From Sulfitobacter noctilucicola (GTDB lineage: Bacteria; Pseudomonadota; Alphaproteobacteria; Rhodobacterales; Rhodobacteraceae), in assembly GCF_000622385.1 (NCBI RefSeq), contig NZ_JASD01000008.1, positions 1,426,001 to 1,490,000 on the forward strand: DNA of 64,000 bases. Reading direction: 5' to 3'. Position 1 is the first letter of the stretch, and the number at the start of each line of letters is the position of its first letter. The position numbers and the translations under genes were made by a program. The notes beneath the pieces are model-generated. The model worked only from the letters and a program-made list of their open reading frames with translations, searched no databases and was not told the origin of the DNA. This document shows, piece by piece, positions 54,014 to 61,956 of this stretch.

Positions 54014-55074
54014 GGTGTTTTGGGCGTCGCGTTGCCCGCCTGTACGATCCACTGCGTGGCAACCGCGCCGACCCACATGGACAGCAGTGCAAGCCAGGCC
54101 GTCAGCGCAAAGATCGCGCCGCCCGACATGCCCGCACCTACGGCACAGCCGCCTGCCAGCATGCTGCCAAACCCCATCATCACACCGCCTACCAGATACC
54201 GCTCCATCGGGGTCTCAGCTTCAAACCGTTGCAGCTTGGCTTCCTTGTTCCAGACCGCCATGACGAAAGCACCAAAGAACACTCCCGGCACCAGCCCGGA
54301 CCCGAAGCTGATCGGCAGATACCGTTCGTTGACAAAACCCATCAGCGTATCGGCGGATGGTCCGGTAAAGGTGATGGAAGAGATCGCGATGACTTCGAAA
54401 GAGGCCTGAGCGATGGCATAGGTCACGATCCACCCCAAAGACACGGCAACGCCCACCAGAACGGCCGCTATAATTTTACCCGCACTGTTTCGATGGTGAT
54501 GCGCGAACCAGATAGCCAAGCCAAGCCCAAGGACGGCACAAAACGCCACAATGGTCGATGGCACACCCGAAAGTGACAGCAGGCTGCGCGAAGGGCCACC
54601 TTGAATGGTCCAGAGCGCGCTAAGGTTTTCGCGTAGAGGTGACAGCACACCGCGCAATGCGGCCTGTGCGGTGAGCGTCAGGACCAATCCGGTGACAATC
54701 GCCCGCAAATTGCCCGTGGCGGACAAGACCAAAAGCCTGCTTGCACAGCCCCGCGCCAATATCATGCCGGACCCGAACAGCAATCCACCCAGAATTGCGC
54801 CTGACAGGCTCCCTTGGGTTGCCAAAGGACGTGCGGCGGAGACGTCAAGCACACCGAATGATATCGCCGATTGCACACCCAGGACTGCCGCGCAAAAGGC
54901 AACGAACCAGATGGCGATCCGCGGGCCCCACATGTTTTGCGAAAACTCGATGGTCGCGGCCCGCAGGCAAAACCGGGAATGTTGTGCCGCAGCTCCGAAC
55001 AGGCAACCGATCAACAAAGCAGAGACGAAAAGGACTGGCCCTTCGCCAAAGGTCTCAAGCAGGTTTTCCATCAT
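54001..55074 (-). CDS. Second YeeE/YedE (SoxT-type) transporter
   Basis: A 357-residue inner-membrane protein with about nine hydrophobic segments and the three YeeE cysteines: SRFCLRAATIEF near 34, LARGCASRLLVLSATGNLR near 104 and LAGGCAVGAGMSGG near 321. It is not a close copy of the first YeeE protein. Conserved cysteine loops suggest transport of thiosulfate or sulfane sulfur. An open frame to 55119 exists; 55074 (MMENLLETFGEGP) is the family-like start. It lies on the opposite strand at the end of the sox operon and 90 bases from a MBL gene. Confidence 0.82.
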   Translation of the reverse strand: MMENLLETFGEGPVLFVSALLIGCLFGAAAQHSRFCLRAATIEFSQNMWGPRIAIWFVAFCAAVLGVQSAISFGVLDVSAARPLATQGSLSGAILGGLLFGSGMILARGCASRLLVLSATGNLRAIVTGLVLTLTAQAALRGVLSPLRENLSALWTIQGGPSRSLLSLSGVPSTIVAFCAVLGLGLAIWFAHHHRNSAGKIIAAVLVGVAVSLGWIVTYAIAQASFEVIAISSITFTGPSADTLMGFVNERYLPISFGSGLVPGVFFGAFVMAVWNKEAKLQRFEAETPMERYLVGGVMMGFGSMLAGGCAVGAGMSGGAIFALTAWLALLSMWVGAVATQWIVQAGNATPKTPRPA

Positions 55075-55164
55075 ACATCGCCCATAGCCGCGTTTCGCTG
55101 AACCTAGGCGGTTCGGCACCCAATTTCTTTGACGTGGATCAAGGGGTGATGAGGCGTGAAAACT

Positions 55165-56109
55165 CTACTCGAATTCCATCTGTTCATAGACGCGGCCCGC
55201 ATTCTTGGTGGCCAATTCTTCGTAGGTATCCAGATGCGCATATGGCGTCTGATCGACATAGTAAGCCTCTGACAGATCGCCGCCATTCTCCAGATGCTCG
55301 CCAATCTTTCCGCGCAAATAGACCAGATAATCGAGCGTATAGCGGCGCACCTGATCCATATTGGTGGGGTGACCGTGGCCGGGTATGACGTAGGTCGCAC
55401 CCAGCGGCTCGAACGCGTTCTCCCACGTTTCGATCCAGTCGGCTGTATAGGTGTGATCAAAGATCGGCAACATTCGTTCGTGAAACGCCACATCGCCCGA
55501 GATGACAAGGCTTTGCTGCGGCAACCAGACAACGATATCACCCGGACTATGCGCTGGCCCCAGATAGCGTGCCTCGATCTTGATATCACCCAGAGACGCG
55601 TCAAAGCTGTCCTCAAAGGTTTCTGTCGGGGCCACAACTTCGGTCCCTTCGGCGCGGTCCTTCAACCGCCCCTGTGCGCCGCTCAATGATTGCGGTCCGT
55701 ATTCTGCAAACTCCGCCGCGGCATCCGAATGGGCCACGATCTTGACGCCTTGCTCCGCCCAATAGCCGTTGCCAAGCATTGCATGACCCTGACCGTTCTC
55801 GGTCAGCACCAGCTTGACGGGCTCATCCGTTACGACCTTGATTTCGTCATGCAGTGCCTTGGCTAGCAGGTAGGACCCGCCGCTGTTTACCACCACGACA
55901 CCATCGCCTGTCACGATAAAGCTCAGATTATTGTTGTGACCTGCATTGTCATAAGTCGAAGGGGCCGTAGCACCGATCGCAGAGAACACATGCGGGATTA
56001 CCTCAACAGGTTTGGAGTAGAGCAGGGAGGCCGGATATTGGTCCGGAATATCCTCACTGGCGAGCGCGGGCGCTGCGATGAGGGTGCAAATCAGTGCAAT
56101 AAAGCGCAT
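55165..56109 (-). CDS. MBL-fold exported protein with degraded metal motif (SoxH-like)
   Basis: A 314-residue protein with signal peptide MRFIALICTLIAAPALA. The metallo-beta-lactamase fold is recognised from NLSFIVTGDGVVVVNSG, LGPAHSPGDIVVWLP (His187), LVISGDVAFHE (Asp206) and VIPGHGHPTN (His245). The canonical T-H-x-H-x-D-H motif, however, reads T103-E-N-G-Q-G-H109: the first two histidines and the aspartate are replaced and only the last histidine stays. It may bind one metal or none. It overlaps nothing and starts 2 bases past the next MBL gene stop on this strand. Function unknown, sox-linked. Confidence 0.78.
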   Translation of the reverse strand: MRFIALICTLIAAPALASEDIPDQYPASLLYSKPVEVIPHVFSAIGATAPSTYDNAGHNNNLSFIVTGDGVVVVNSGGSYLLAKALHDEIKVVTDEPVKLVLTENGQGHAMLGNGYWAEQGVKIVAHSDAAAEFAEYGPQSLSGAQGRLKDRAEGTEVVAPTETFEDSFDASLGDIKIEARYLGPAHSPGDIVVWLPQQSLVISGDVAFHERMLPIFDHTYTADWIETWENAFEPLGATYVIPGHGHPTNMDQVRRYTLDYLVYLRGKIGEHLENGGDLSEAYYVDQTPYAHLDTYEELATKNAGRVYEQMEFE

Positions 56110-56111
56110 CT

Positions 56112-57029
56112 TTATGCCTCCGCCACAAATGAATAACCGTCTGCGGTCTTGTCCACATATCCGATGCCGTTACCCATCAGGTGAAAGCCGATGACGCGGG
56201 TTTTATTATGGGCCAACTGGTCCATCAGAGACATACGTGTGGCCGCTGCGGTTTCCGGATCCTGATCCGAGCCGGACAGCCACTGAGGCCGTGCAAACGC
56301 CACGTGATCATTGCCGATACTGTCGCCCAGGATCATCACGCTATCGGATCCCTGACTGATTTCCAGCGCCATATGTCCCGGTGTGTGTCCAAAGGTCGCC
56401 CGCGCCGCAACACCCGGTAGTACCTCGTCCCCATCGTTAAAGAAACTCATCCGTTCCTTAATCATATCAAGTCTGCGTTGCGCCCCGACCGCGAAAGAGA
56501 CGCGGGCTTCCTCGATCTCGTCGACAGTATTGGGGTTCATCCAATAGTCCCACTCCGCCTGACCCATCAGGTAATTGGCTTGCGTGAAAAGCGGGTCATC
56601 AAAGTCGTCCAATAGCCCCCAAAGGTGGTCGGGGTGGGCGTGCGTAAAGACAACATCGGTCACGTCTTCGGGTGCCACACCAAGCGCGGCGAGACTGTCG
56701 AGCACGATGCCGGAGTTCGGAGAGAAATCAGGCCCCGATCCCACATCAAAGAGCACCACCTTGTCGCCCTGCCGCATGAGCGTCACGTTGCATGGTGGTG
56801 TCAGAACCTCGGGTGACTGGCCCAGCTTTTCCAGCAAAGGCATCAATTCGTCCTGCGGCATCGGATCAAAGATAAACCCGCCCGGCAGGGTCAGGGATCC
56901 GTCGCTCACCACATCGATCTGGATATCGCCAAAGCCCAATTGAGCATGTGCCGTTGAGGGCAAAAGACCGGTTGCGTGGGTTGCCAGCAGCCCGCCTGCG
57001 CCCGCCATGAACTTACGCCGTGTGACCAT
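56112..57029 (-). CDS. MBL-fold metallohydrolase, Tat-exported
   Basis: A 305-residue periplasmic hydrolase. Signal VTRRKFMAGAGGLLATHATG is Tat-like. The complete dimetal motif VVFTHAHPDHLWGLL is present, followed by FGHTPGHMALEI, VMILGDSIGND and a C-terminal GFHLMGNGIGY. Substrate unknown; its position suggests a sulfur compound or a lactone/thioester in sulfur metabolism, but lipid or lactone hydrolysis is equally possible. The degraded MBL gene follows 2 bases after its stop on the same strand, so they form an operon. Confidence 0.85.
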   Translation of the reverse strand: MVTRRKFMAGAGGLLATHATGLLPSTAHAQLGFGDIQIDVVSDGSLTLPGGFIFDPMPQDELMPLLEKLGQSPEVLTPPCNVTLMRQGDKVVLFDVGSGPDFSPNSGIVLDSLAALGVAPEDVTDVVFTHAHPDHLWGLLDDFDDPLFTQANYLMGQAEWDYWMNPNTVDEIEEARVSFAVGAQRRLDMIKERMSFFNDGDEVLPGVAARATFGHTPGHMALEISQGSDSVMILGDSIGNDHVAFARPQWLSGSDQDPETAAATRMSLMDQLAHNKTRVIGFHLMGNGIGYVDKTADGYSFVAEA

Positions 57030-57053
57030 CTGCTTTCCCCTTCATTTATTCCG

Positions 57054-57072
57054 TTGTTTGAATATGAACCAA
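57054..57072. promoter_or_regulatory. Imperfect palindrome between the MBL and ccdA genes
   Basis: TTGTTT GAATATG AACCAA (5 of 6 pairs) in the divergent promoter region, 25 bases from the MBL start codon. The GAATATG core also occurs in the soxS/soxV element at 41944-41950, so SoxR control of this unit is possible but weak. Confidence 0.35.
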
Positions 57073-57184
57073 TGTACCGCACGGGGCAAGCGTGATGATG
57101 ATCGTAACGAAACTGGCGCTAATGTGACGGTTCGGTGAGTATCTTTCATTTGCCATGCCGACATTTGCGCGTCACATCACAGTT

Positions 57185-57898
57185 ATGGAATTTGTATTCG
57201 CATATCTCGCCGGTTTGCTCACGCTGATTAACCCCTGCGTTCTTCCGGTTTTGCCGATCGTACTTGTCTCGGCGTTGAACGCGACCCGTTGGGGCCCTGT
57301 TGCCCTTGCCGCGGGGATGAGCGTGTCCTTTGTCACTTTTGGCGTGCTCGTCACCGCATTCGGCTCCACCATTGGTCTGACCCAAGACCGTCTGGCGCAG
57401 ATCGGTGCCGTACTGATGATCCTCTTCGGGCTGATCCTTGTCGTGCCGATGTTCTCGCGCCGCTTCGAGATGGCGACAGCTGGCGTCGCATCGGGCGCTG
57501 ACATGCAAATGAACCAGATGGACGCTTCGGGCCTCAAGGGTCAGTTCACAGGTGGCCTGCTTCTGGGGGCTGTCTGGTCTCCTTGCATTGGCCCAACGCT
57601 GGGCGGTGCCATAGCACTTGCCTCTCAGGGGGATAATCTGGGCTATGTCACTCTTATAATGGTGTTCTTTGCCATGGGGGTTTCGACGCTCATCCTCGGC
57701 CTTGGTCTTGGTGCACGTGAGGCGATCCGCACCCGCGCCCAGATGCTGCGCACACTGGCTGAAAAATCCAAACCGATCCTCGGCGTGACCTTCATCGCTG
57801 TGGGTCTGATGCTCTATTTCCAACTGCACCACATCATCGAAAGCTGGGCGCTGGATGTCATGCCGATCTGGCTGCAAGACCTCTCGGTCGCCCTCTAA
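57185..57898 (+). CDS. Second CcdA-type transmembrane electron carrier
   Basis: A 237-residue inner-membrane protein with about six helices. The redox cysteine motifs are LTLINPCVLPVLPIVL near residue 18 and WSPCIGPTLGGAIAL near residue 139, as in CcdA. It would pass reductant from cytoplasmic thioredoxin to a periplasmic partner, probably the thioredoxin encoded 18 bases downstream. ATG 57185 is the usual CcdA start; one ten codons upstream (57155) is open too, and neither has a clear Shine-Dalgarno sequence. Not a close copy of SoxV. Confidence 0.86.
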   Translation: MEFVFAYLAGLLTLINPCVLPVLPIVLVSALNATRWGPVALAAGMSVSFVTFGVLVTAFGSTIGLTQDRLAQIGAVLMILFGLILVVPMFSRRFEMATAGVASGADMQMNQMDASGLKGQFTGGLLLGAVWSPCIGPTLGGAIALASQGDNLGYVTLIMVFFAMGVSTLILGLGLGAREAIRTRAQMLRTLAEKSKPILGVTFIAVGLMLYFQLHHIIESWALDVMPIWLQDLSVAL

Positions 57899-57916
57899 TC
57901 CTCAAGGAGACACCTT

Positions 57917-58324
57917 ATGAACCGTCGTACCTTTATCGTTACTGCCGCTGCGGCTGCCTCTGCTGCGATGTTGCCACGCTTTGCCTTCGCCGCTGACTAT
58001 GTCGAGTATACACCCGGCGTGATCGAGGCCGCTTTGGCTGAAGGAAAAACCGTCTTTGTTGACTACTCCGCCACATGGTGCGGCACCTGCAAGCGTCAGG
58101 AACGCGTGATCGAATCCTTGCGCTCTGCTGACCCCGCCTATGACAAGGCGATGACATTCGTGAAGGTGGATTGGGACACCTACAAAAATGCCGATGTCAC
58201 CGTATTCCGCGAAATCCCCCGCCGCTCTACCCTGATCGTACTGCGGGGCGAGGATGAGCTGGGGCGCATCGTGGCAGGCACCTCTGAGAAGGATATCAAA
58301 GGACTGCTTGATACCGGCCTTTGA
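57917..58324 (+). CDS. Thioredoxin-family protein, Tat- or Sec-exported
   Basis: A 135-residue exported thioredoxin. Signal MNRRTFIVTAAAAASAAMLP, then Cys55-Gly-Thr-Cys58 in YSATWCGTCKRQERV, with the last strands REIPRRSTLIVLRGEDELG carrying the cis-Pro region replaced by RRST. It lies directly after a CcdA gene and is its likely partner, forming a second reducing pair beside SoxV/SoxW. The cis-Pro before the last strand seems absent, which is unusual and may alter specificity. AGGAGAC precedes the ATG. Confidence 0.86.
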   Translation: MNRRTFIVTAAAAASAAMLPRFAFAADYVEYTPGVIEAALAEGKTVFVDYSATWCGTCKRQERVIESLRSADPAYDKAMTFVKVDWDTYKNADVTVFREIPRRSTLIVLRGEDELGRIVAGTSEKDIKGLLDTGL

Positions 58325-58421
58325 TCTCAACGCACGAGTTGTCGGGCGCGCCACTTGCGCCTGACAGTTTTGCCTGCTTTCCTGCGGTCTGAGATGTGCA
58401 ACCAAGCAGGGAAGACAACAA

Positions 58422-59414
58422 ATGAAGATGATCAAGCTTGGTCCTGACGGCCCCCAAGTCTCTCAGTTCGGCATTGGTGCGATGTCTTTTGCAGGCATCT
58501 ACGGGAACGCGTCAGAGAACGACAGCCATGCCGTGCTCGACGCGTGCCGGGCTACCGAAGTCAGCCATATCGACACATCTAACGTCTATGGGAATGGCCG
58601 GTCGGAGGAGATCATCGGCAGTTGGTTCGCCGCCAATCGCGGTGCGCGCAACGAAATGGTGCTGGCGACCAAGGCAGGGATCACAGGCGAAGCGGAGAGG
58701 CGTTTCAAAAACGATGCGGATTATCTCGAGGCGTGCCTCGATGAGAGCCTCAAGCGGTTGGGCGTCGATCATGTTGATCTGTTCTACATCCACCGCTTTG
58801 ATCGCGCCCACAGCATCGAAGACGTGGCAGGTACGCTCAAGCGCCTGATCGACGCGGGCAAAACGCGCAGCGTTGGCTTGTCCGAGGTTGCGCCAACCAC
58901 CCTACGCCGTGCCTTTACCGAGTGTCCCATCGCTGCCGTTCAATCGGAATATTCCCTATCCACCCGCGCGCCGGAATTGGGGCTTACGCAGGCCTGTGCC
59001 GAAATGGGGACCACGCTTGTCGCATTCTCACCGGTGGGTCGCGCCTTCCTGACAGATGCGCCGTTTACCTATGAACACGGGCAGTCGATGGCTTTCACGA
59101 AATCCAATCCGCGCTTCATGCAGCCGAATTATGACGCGAATATCGAAGCGACAGACAGATTTCGCGCCCTTGCCGCCGATATGGGTGAACCTGCTGCCGC
59201 ACTCGCCATCGCGTGGCTGATCGCCAAAGGGGACCATGTGCTGCCGATCCCGGGGACCAAAAACCTTGATCACCTGTCAGAGCTGGTGCGTGGCACCCAG
59301 ATTGAATTGAGCGGAGAAGACTTGGCCCGCATCGAACAGGCACTGCCTGTGGGCTGGGCGCATGGCGACCGCTATACAGCCGCACAATGGGAAGGGCCGG
59401 AGCGGTACTGCTAG
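58422..59414 (+). CDS. Aldo/keto reductase
   Basis: A 330-residue NADPH-dependent (beta/alpha)8 reductase. The tetrad is suggested by ATEVSHIDTSNVYGNGRSEE (Asp and Tyr), VLATKAGITG (Lys) and VDLFYIHRFD (His). NADP is held by VLPIPGTKNLDHLSELV near the C-terminus. Length and the YGNG motif fit the AKR11/13-type group acting on aldehydes. It is monocistronic and convergent with the iron-type alcohol dehydrogenase. Role unknown; carbonyl detoxification is the usual guess. Confidence 0.88.
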   Translation: MKMIKLGPDGPQVSQFGIGAMSFAGIYGNASENDSHAVLDACRATEVSHIDTSNVYGNGRSEEIIGSWFAANRGARNEMVLATKAGITGEAERRFKNDADYLEACLDESLKRLGVDHVDLFYIHRFDRAHSIEDVAGTLKRLIDAGKTRSVGLSEVAPTTLRRAFTECPIAAVQSEYSLSTRAPELGLTQACAEMGTTLVAFSPVGRAFLTDAPFTYEHGQSMAFTKSNPRFMQPNYDANIEATDRFRALAADMGEPAAALAIAWLIAKGDHVLPIPGTKNLDHLSELVRGTQIELSGEDLARIEQALPVGWAHGDRYTAAQWEGPERYC

Positions 59415-59425
59415 GGAACCGCTCC
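59399..59425. terminator. Hairpin between convergent aldo/keto reductase and alcohol dehydrogenase
   Basis: GGAGCGGT / ACCGCTCC (59399-59406, 59418-59425), a perfect 8-bp stem with an 11-base loop that contains the aldo/keto reductase stop codon at 59412-59414. No T-run follows, so termination is uncertain. Confidence 0.5.
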
Positions 59426-59431
59426 AACGCG

Positions 59432-60577
59432 TTAGAGAATTTGCATCAACAAAGCTCGGGTGTTTTCCTCGGTCATTTTGACCGGATTGCCACCTGTGCT
59501 TGGGTCTTTCAACGCATCCGCGACCAGACGGTCAACATCGGCATTTTCAACACCCAGTTCCGAAAGCCTGGTCGGAATACCCATTGACGCGTTCAGGTCA
59601 TCGACGAAGGTGCAGAACCCGTCGAAGCCGCCCGAAATCCCGAGGTAGGCGGCAGCCTGATCCATGCGGGTTTCAATCTCGGGCTTGTTGAACTGCAACA
59701 CTGCGGGCATGCAGACTGCATTCGTGGTGCCGTGGTGGGTGTGATAGATGGCCCCAATGGGGTGCGAAAGCGCATGAATGGCCCCCAGACCCTTTTGGAA
59801 GGCTGTTGCCCCCATGATTGCGGCCGACATCATATGCGCACGCGCCTCAATGTCTGTGCCGTCTGCATAGGCGCGGGGCAGGTACTCCTTGACCAAACGC
59901 ATGCCTTCAAGCGCCATGCCTTGGCTCATCGGGTGATAATGCGGCGAGCAATAAGCCTCCACACAATGCGCGAACGCATCCAGCCCAGTGCCTGCCGTGA
60001 TGAATCCGGGCATGCCAACCGTCAGCTCGGGATCGCAAATCACAACCGTCGGCAGGAATTTCGGGTGAAAGATGATCTTCTTTTCTTGAGTCTCGGAATT
60101 CGTAATCACGGATGCACGGCCCACTTCGGAGCCGGTGCCAGCAGTTGTTGGAACGGCGACGATGGGCGCGATCGCGTCCGCATCCGCACGGGTCCACCAG
60201 TCGCCGATATCCTCAAAATCCCACATCGGCCGCGTCTGGCCCGCCTGAAACGCCACCAGCTTTCCAAGGTCCAGACCGGAGCCGCCACCAAAGGCCACAA
60301 CACCGTCATGCCCGCCATCGCGGTAGGCTTTCACACCGGCTTCGGCATTCTTTTCATTCGGGTTCGGGTCGACGTCCGAAAACATCGCACGGCCAAGACC
60401 GGCAGCTTCCAACAGATCGAGCGTGCGGGTGGTGATCTCCATTCCCGCCAAACCGCGATCTGTGACCAGCAGCGGCCTTTTGATGCCGGCAACAGCACAG
60501 GCATCCGCGATTTCAGAGATACGGCCCGCGCCAAAACGGATCGCGGTAGGATAGGACCAGTTTGCAGTGAGGTTCAT
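59432..60577 (-). CDS. Iron-containing (group III) alcohol dehydrogenase
   Basis: A 381-residue NAD-dependent enzyme. The nucleotide motif is GGGSGLDLGKLVAFQAG near residue 96 and the metal ligands lie in AHCVEAYCSP and GAIHALSHPIGAIYHTHHGT (three His). VPTTAGTGSEVG marks the group III family. It probably oxidizes or reduces a small alcohol/aldehyde. It is the last gene of the leftward cluster, with the aldehyde dehydrogenase just 4 bases upstream, so the pair can interconvert alcohol, aldehyde and acid. Confidence 0.9.
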   Translation of the reverse strand: MNLTANWSYPTAIRFGAGRISEIADACAVAGIKRPLLVTDRGLAGMEITTRTLDLLEAAGLGRAMFSDVDPNPNEKNAEAGVKAYRDGGHDGVVAFGGGSGLDLGKLVAFQAGQTRPMWDFEDIGDWWTRADADAIAPIVAVPTTAGTGSEVGRASVITNSETQEKKIIFHPKFLPTVVICDPELTVGMPGFITAGTGLDAFAHCVEAYCSPHYHPMSQGMALEGMRLVKEYLPRAYADGTDIEARAHMMSAAIMGATAFQKGLGAIHALSHPIGAIYHTHHGTTNAVCMPAVLQFNKPEIETRMDQAAAYLGISGGFDGFCTFVDDLNASMGIPTRLSELGVENADVDRLVADALKDPSTGGNPVKMTEENTRALLMQIL

Positions 60578-60581
60578 GAGA

Positions 60582-61952
60582 TCAGGCTTTCTTGAGGTGA
60601 TATGATTTCGGGCGGGTCAGGTTGTGATACCCGATGACAGACAATCCGCCCCCGCGCCCAGTGTCCTTGCATCCGGTCCAGCACAGACCGGGATCAAGGT
60701 AATCCGCACGGTTCTGGAACACTGTCCCTGTCTCGATCTGGTCCCCAATCGCTTCGGCACGTTTGCTGTCTGAGGTCCAGACAGAGGCGGTCAGCCCGTA
60801 ATCGCTGTCGTTCATCAGCGCGATGGCCTCTGCATCATCCTTGACGGGCATGATGCCGACAACAGGACCAAAGCTTTCCTCGCGCATCACATCCATATCG
60901 TGCGTCACACCTGTAAGGATCTGCGGCATAAGGTATGCTCCCCCGTCTTGCGGAAAGAGCGCCGGATCGATGTGGGCCGTGGCACCTGCTGCGATTGCAT
61001 CAGCGGTTTGTTTGCGCACCGCATCCGCAAAACGCACCTGCGCCATTGGGCCCAGTGTCGTTTCTTCCTCCAGCGGATTGCCCAGCTTGTAAGCGCTGAC
61101 AATCGCGACTGCTTTTTCGACAAAGGCGTCGAAATGCTGCTCTGCCACATAAATCCGTTCGATCCCGCAGCAGCACTGACCGGAGTTGAACATCGCACCG
61201 TCGATCAATGTATCGACCGCGGCATCAATATCAGCGTCGTCGCAGACATAGCCGGGGTCTTTGCCGCCGAGCTCAAGCCCAAGACCCGTAAAGGTGCCTG
61301 CTGCCGCTGCCTCAATGACTTTGCCGCCGCTCACCGAACCGGTGAAGTTTACAAAGCCAAACGATTTTGCCGCGATCAGATCAGAGGTGGTCTGGTGATC
61401 CAGAAACACGTTTTGGAATACGTCCTCCGGCACGCCCGCCTCATAAAACGCCTGCGCCATTCGCTCGCCCACAAGCGGCGTCTGGCTTGCGTGCTTCAGC
61501 ATCACGGTATTGCCCGCAATCAGGGCGGGGGCGACAGTATTGATTGCCGTCATGTAAGGGTAGTTCCACGGGGCCACGACAAGCACTACACCATGGGGCA
61601 CCCGCTTGATCACACGGCGAAAATTGCCGCTATCTTCGATGACCAGATCGGCCAGCGCGTCCTGCGCGATTTGCGCCATGTACGTGGCACGCTCGTTAAA
61701 CCCGCCAAATTCACCGCCATAGCGGACGGGGCGGCCCATCTGGTGTGCGATCTCTGGCACGATTTCATCGTTCATTTTGCCAACATTAGCGACACCGGCC
61801 ATCACCAGCTCCGCCCGCTCTGCTACGGTCAAACCAGCCCAGGCTGGCTGCGCAGTACGGGCCGTATCGACTGCGGCGCGGGCCTCAGCACCACTTAATG
61901 GTGTGCGTTCGGCATAGACGGACCCGTCAATGGGAGAGACACATCTGATCAT
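60582..61952 (-). CDS. NAD(P)-dependent aldehyde dehydrogenase
   Basis: A 456-residue ALDH. The glutamate general base is in LGLELGGKDPGYV, the catalytic cysteine in FNSGQCCCGIERIYV (three cysteines in a row, as in succinate-semialdehyde or gamma-glutamyl-aldehyde-like enzymes), and cofactor motifs in APWNYPYMTAINTV and FTGSVSGGKV. AAAGGG precedes the ATG at 61952; the frame opens at a TTG six codons earlier. It lies between a glutamine-synthetase-like gene and an alcohol dehydrogenase, which suggests oxidation of a gamma-glutamyl-amine aldehyde (inference). Confidence 0.9.
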   Translation of the reverse strand: MIRCVSPIDGSVYAERTPLSGAEARAAVDTARTAQPAWAGLTVAERAELVMAGVANVGKMNDEIVPEIAHQMGRPVRYGGEFGGFNERATYMAQIAQDALADLVIEDSGNFRRVIKRVPHGVVLVVAPWNYPYMTAINTVAPALIAGNTVMLKHASQTPLVGERMAQAFYEAGVPEDVFQNVFLDHQTTSDLIAAKSFGFVNFTGSVSGGKVIEAAAAGTFTGLGLELGGKDPGYVCDDADIDAAVDTLIDGAMFNSGQCCCGIERIYVAEQHFDAFVEKAVAIVSAYKLGNPLEEETTLGPMAQVRFADAVRKQTADAIAAGATAHIDPALFPQDGGAYLMPQILTGVTHDMDVMREESFGPVVGIMPVKDDAEAIALMNDSDYGLTASVWTSDSKRAEAIGDQIETGTVFQNRADYLDPGLCWTGCKDTGRGGGLSVIGYHNLTRPKSYHLKKA

Positions 61953-61956
61953 TTGT

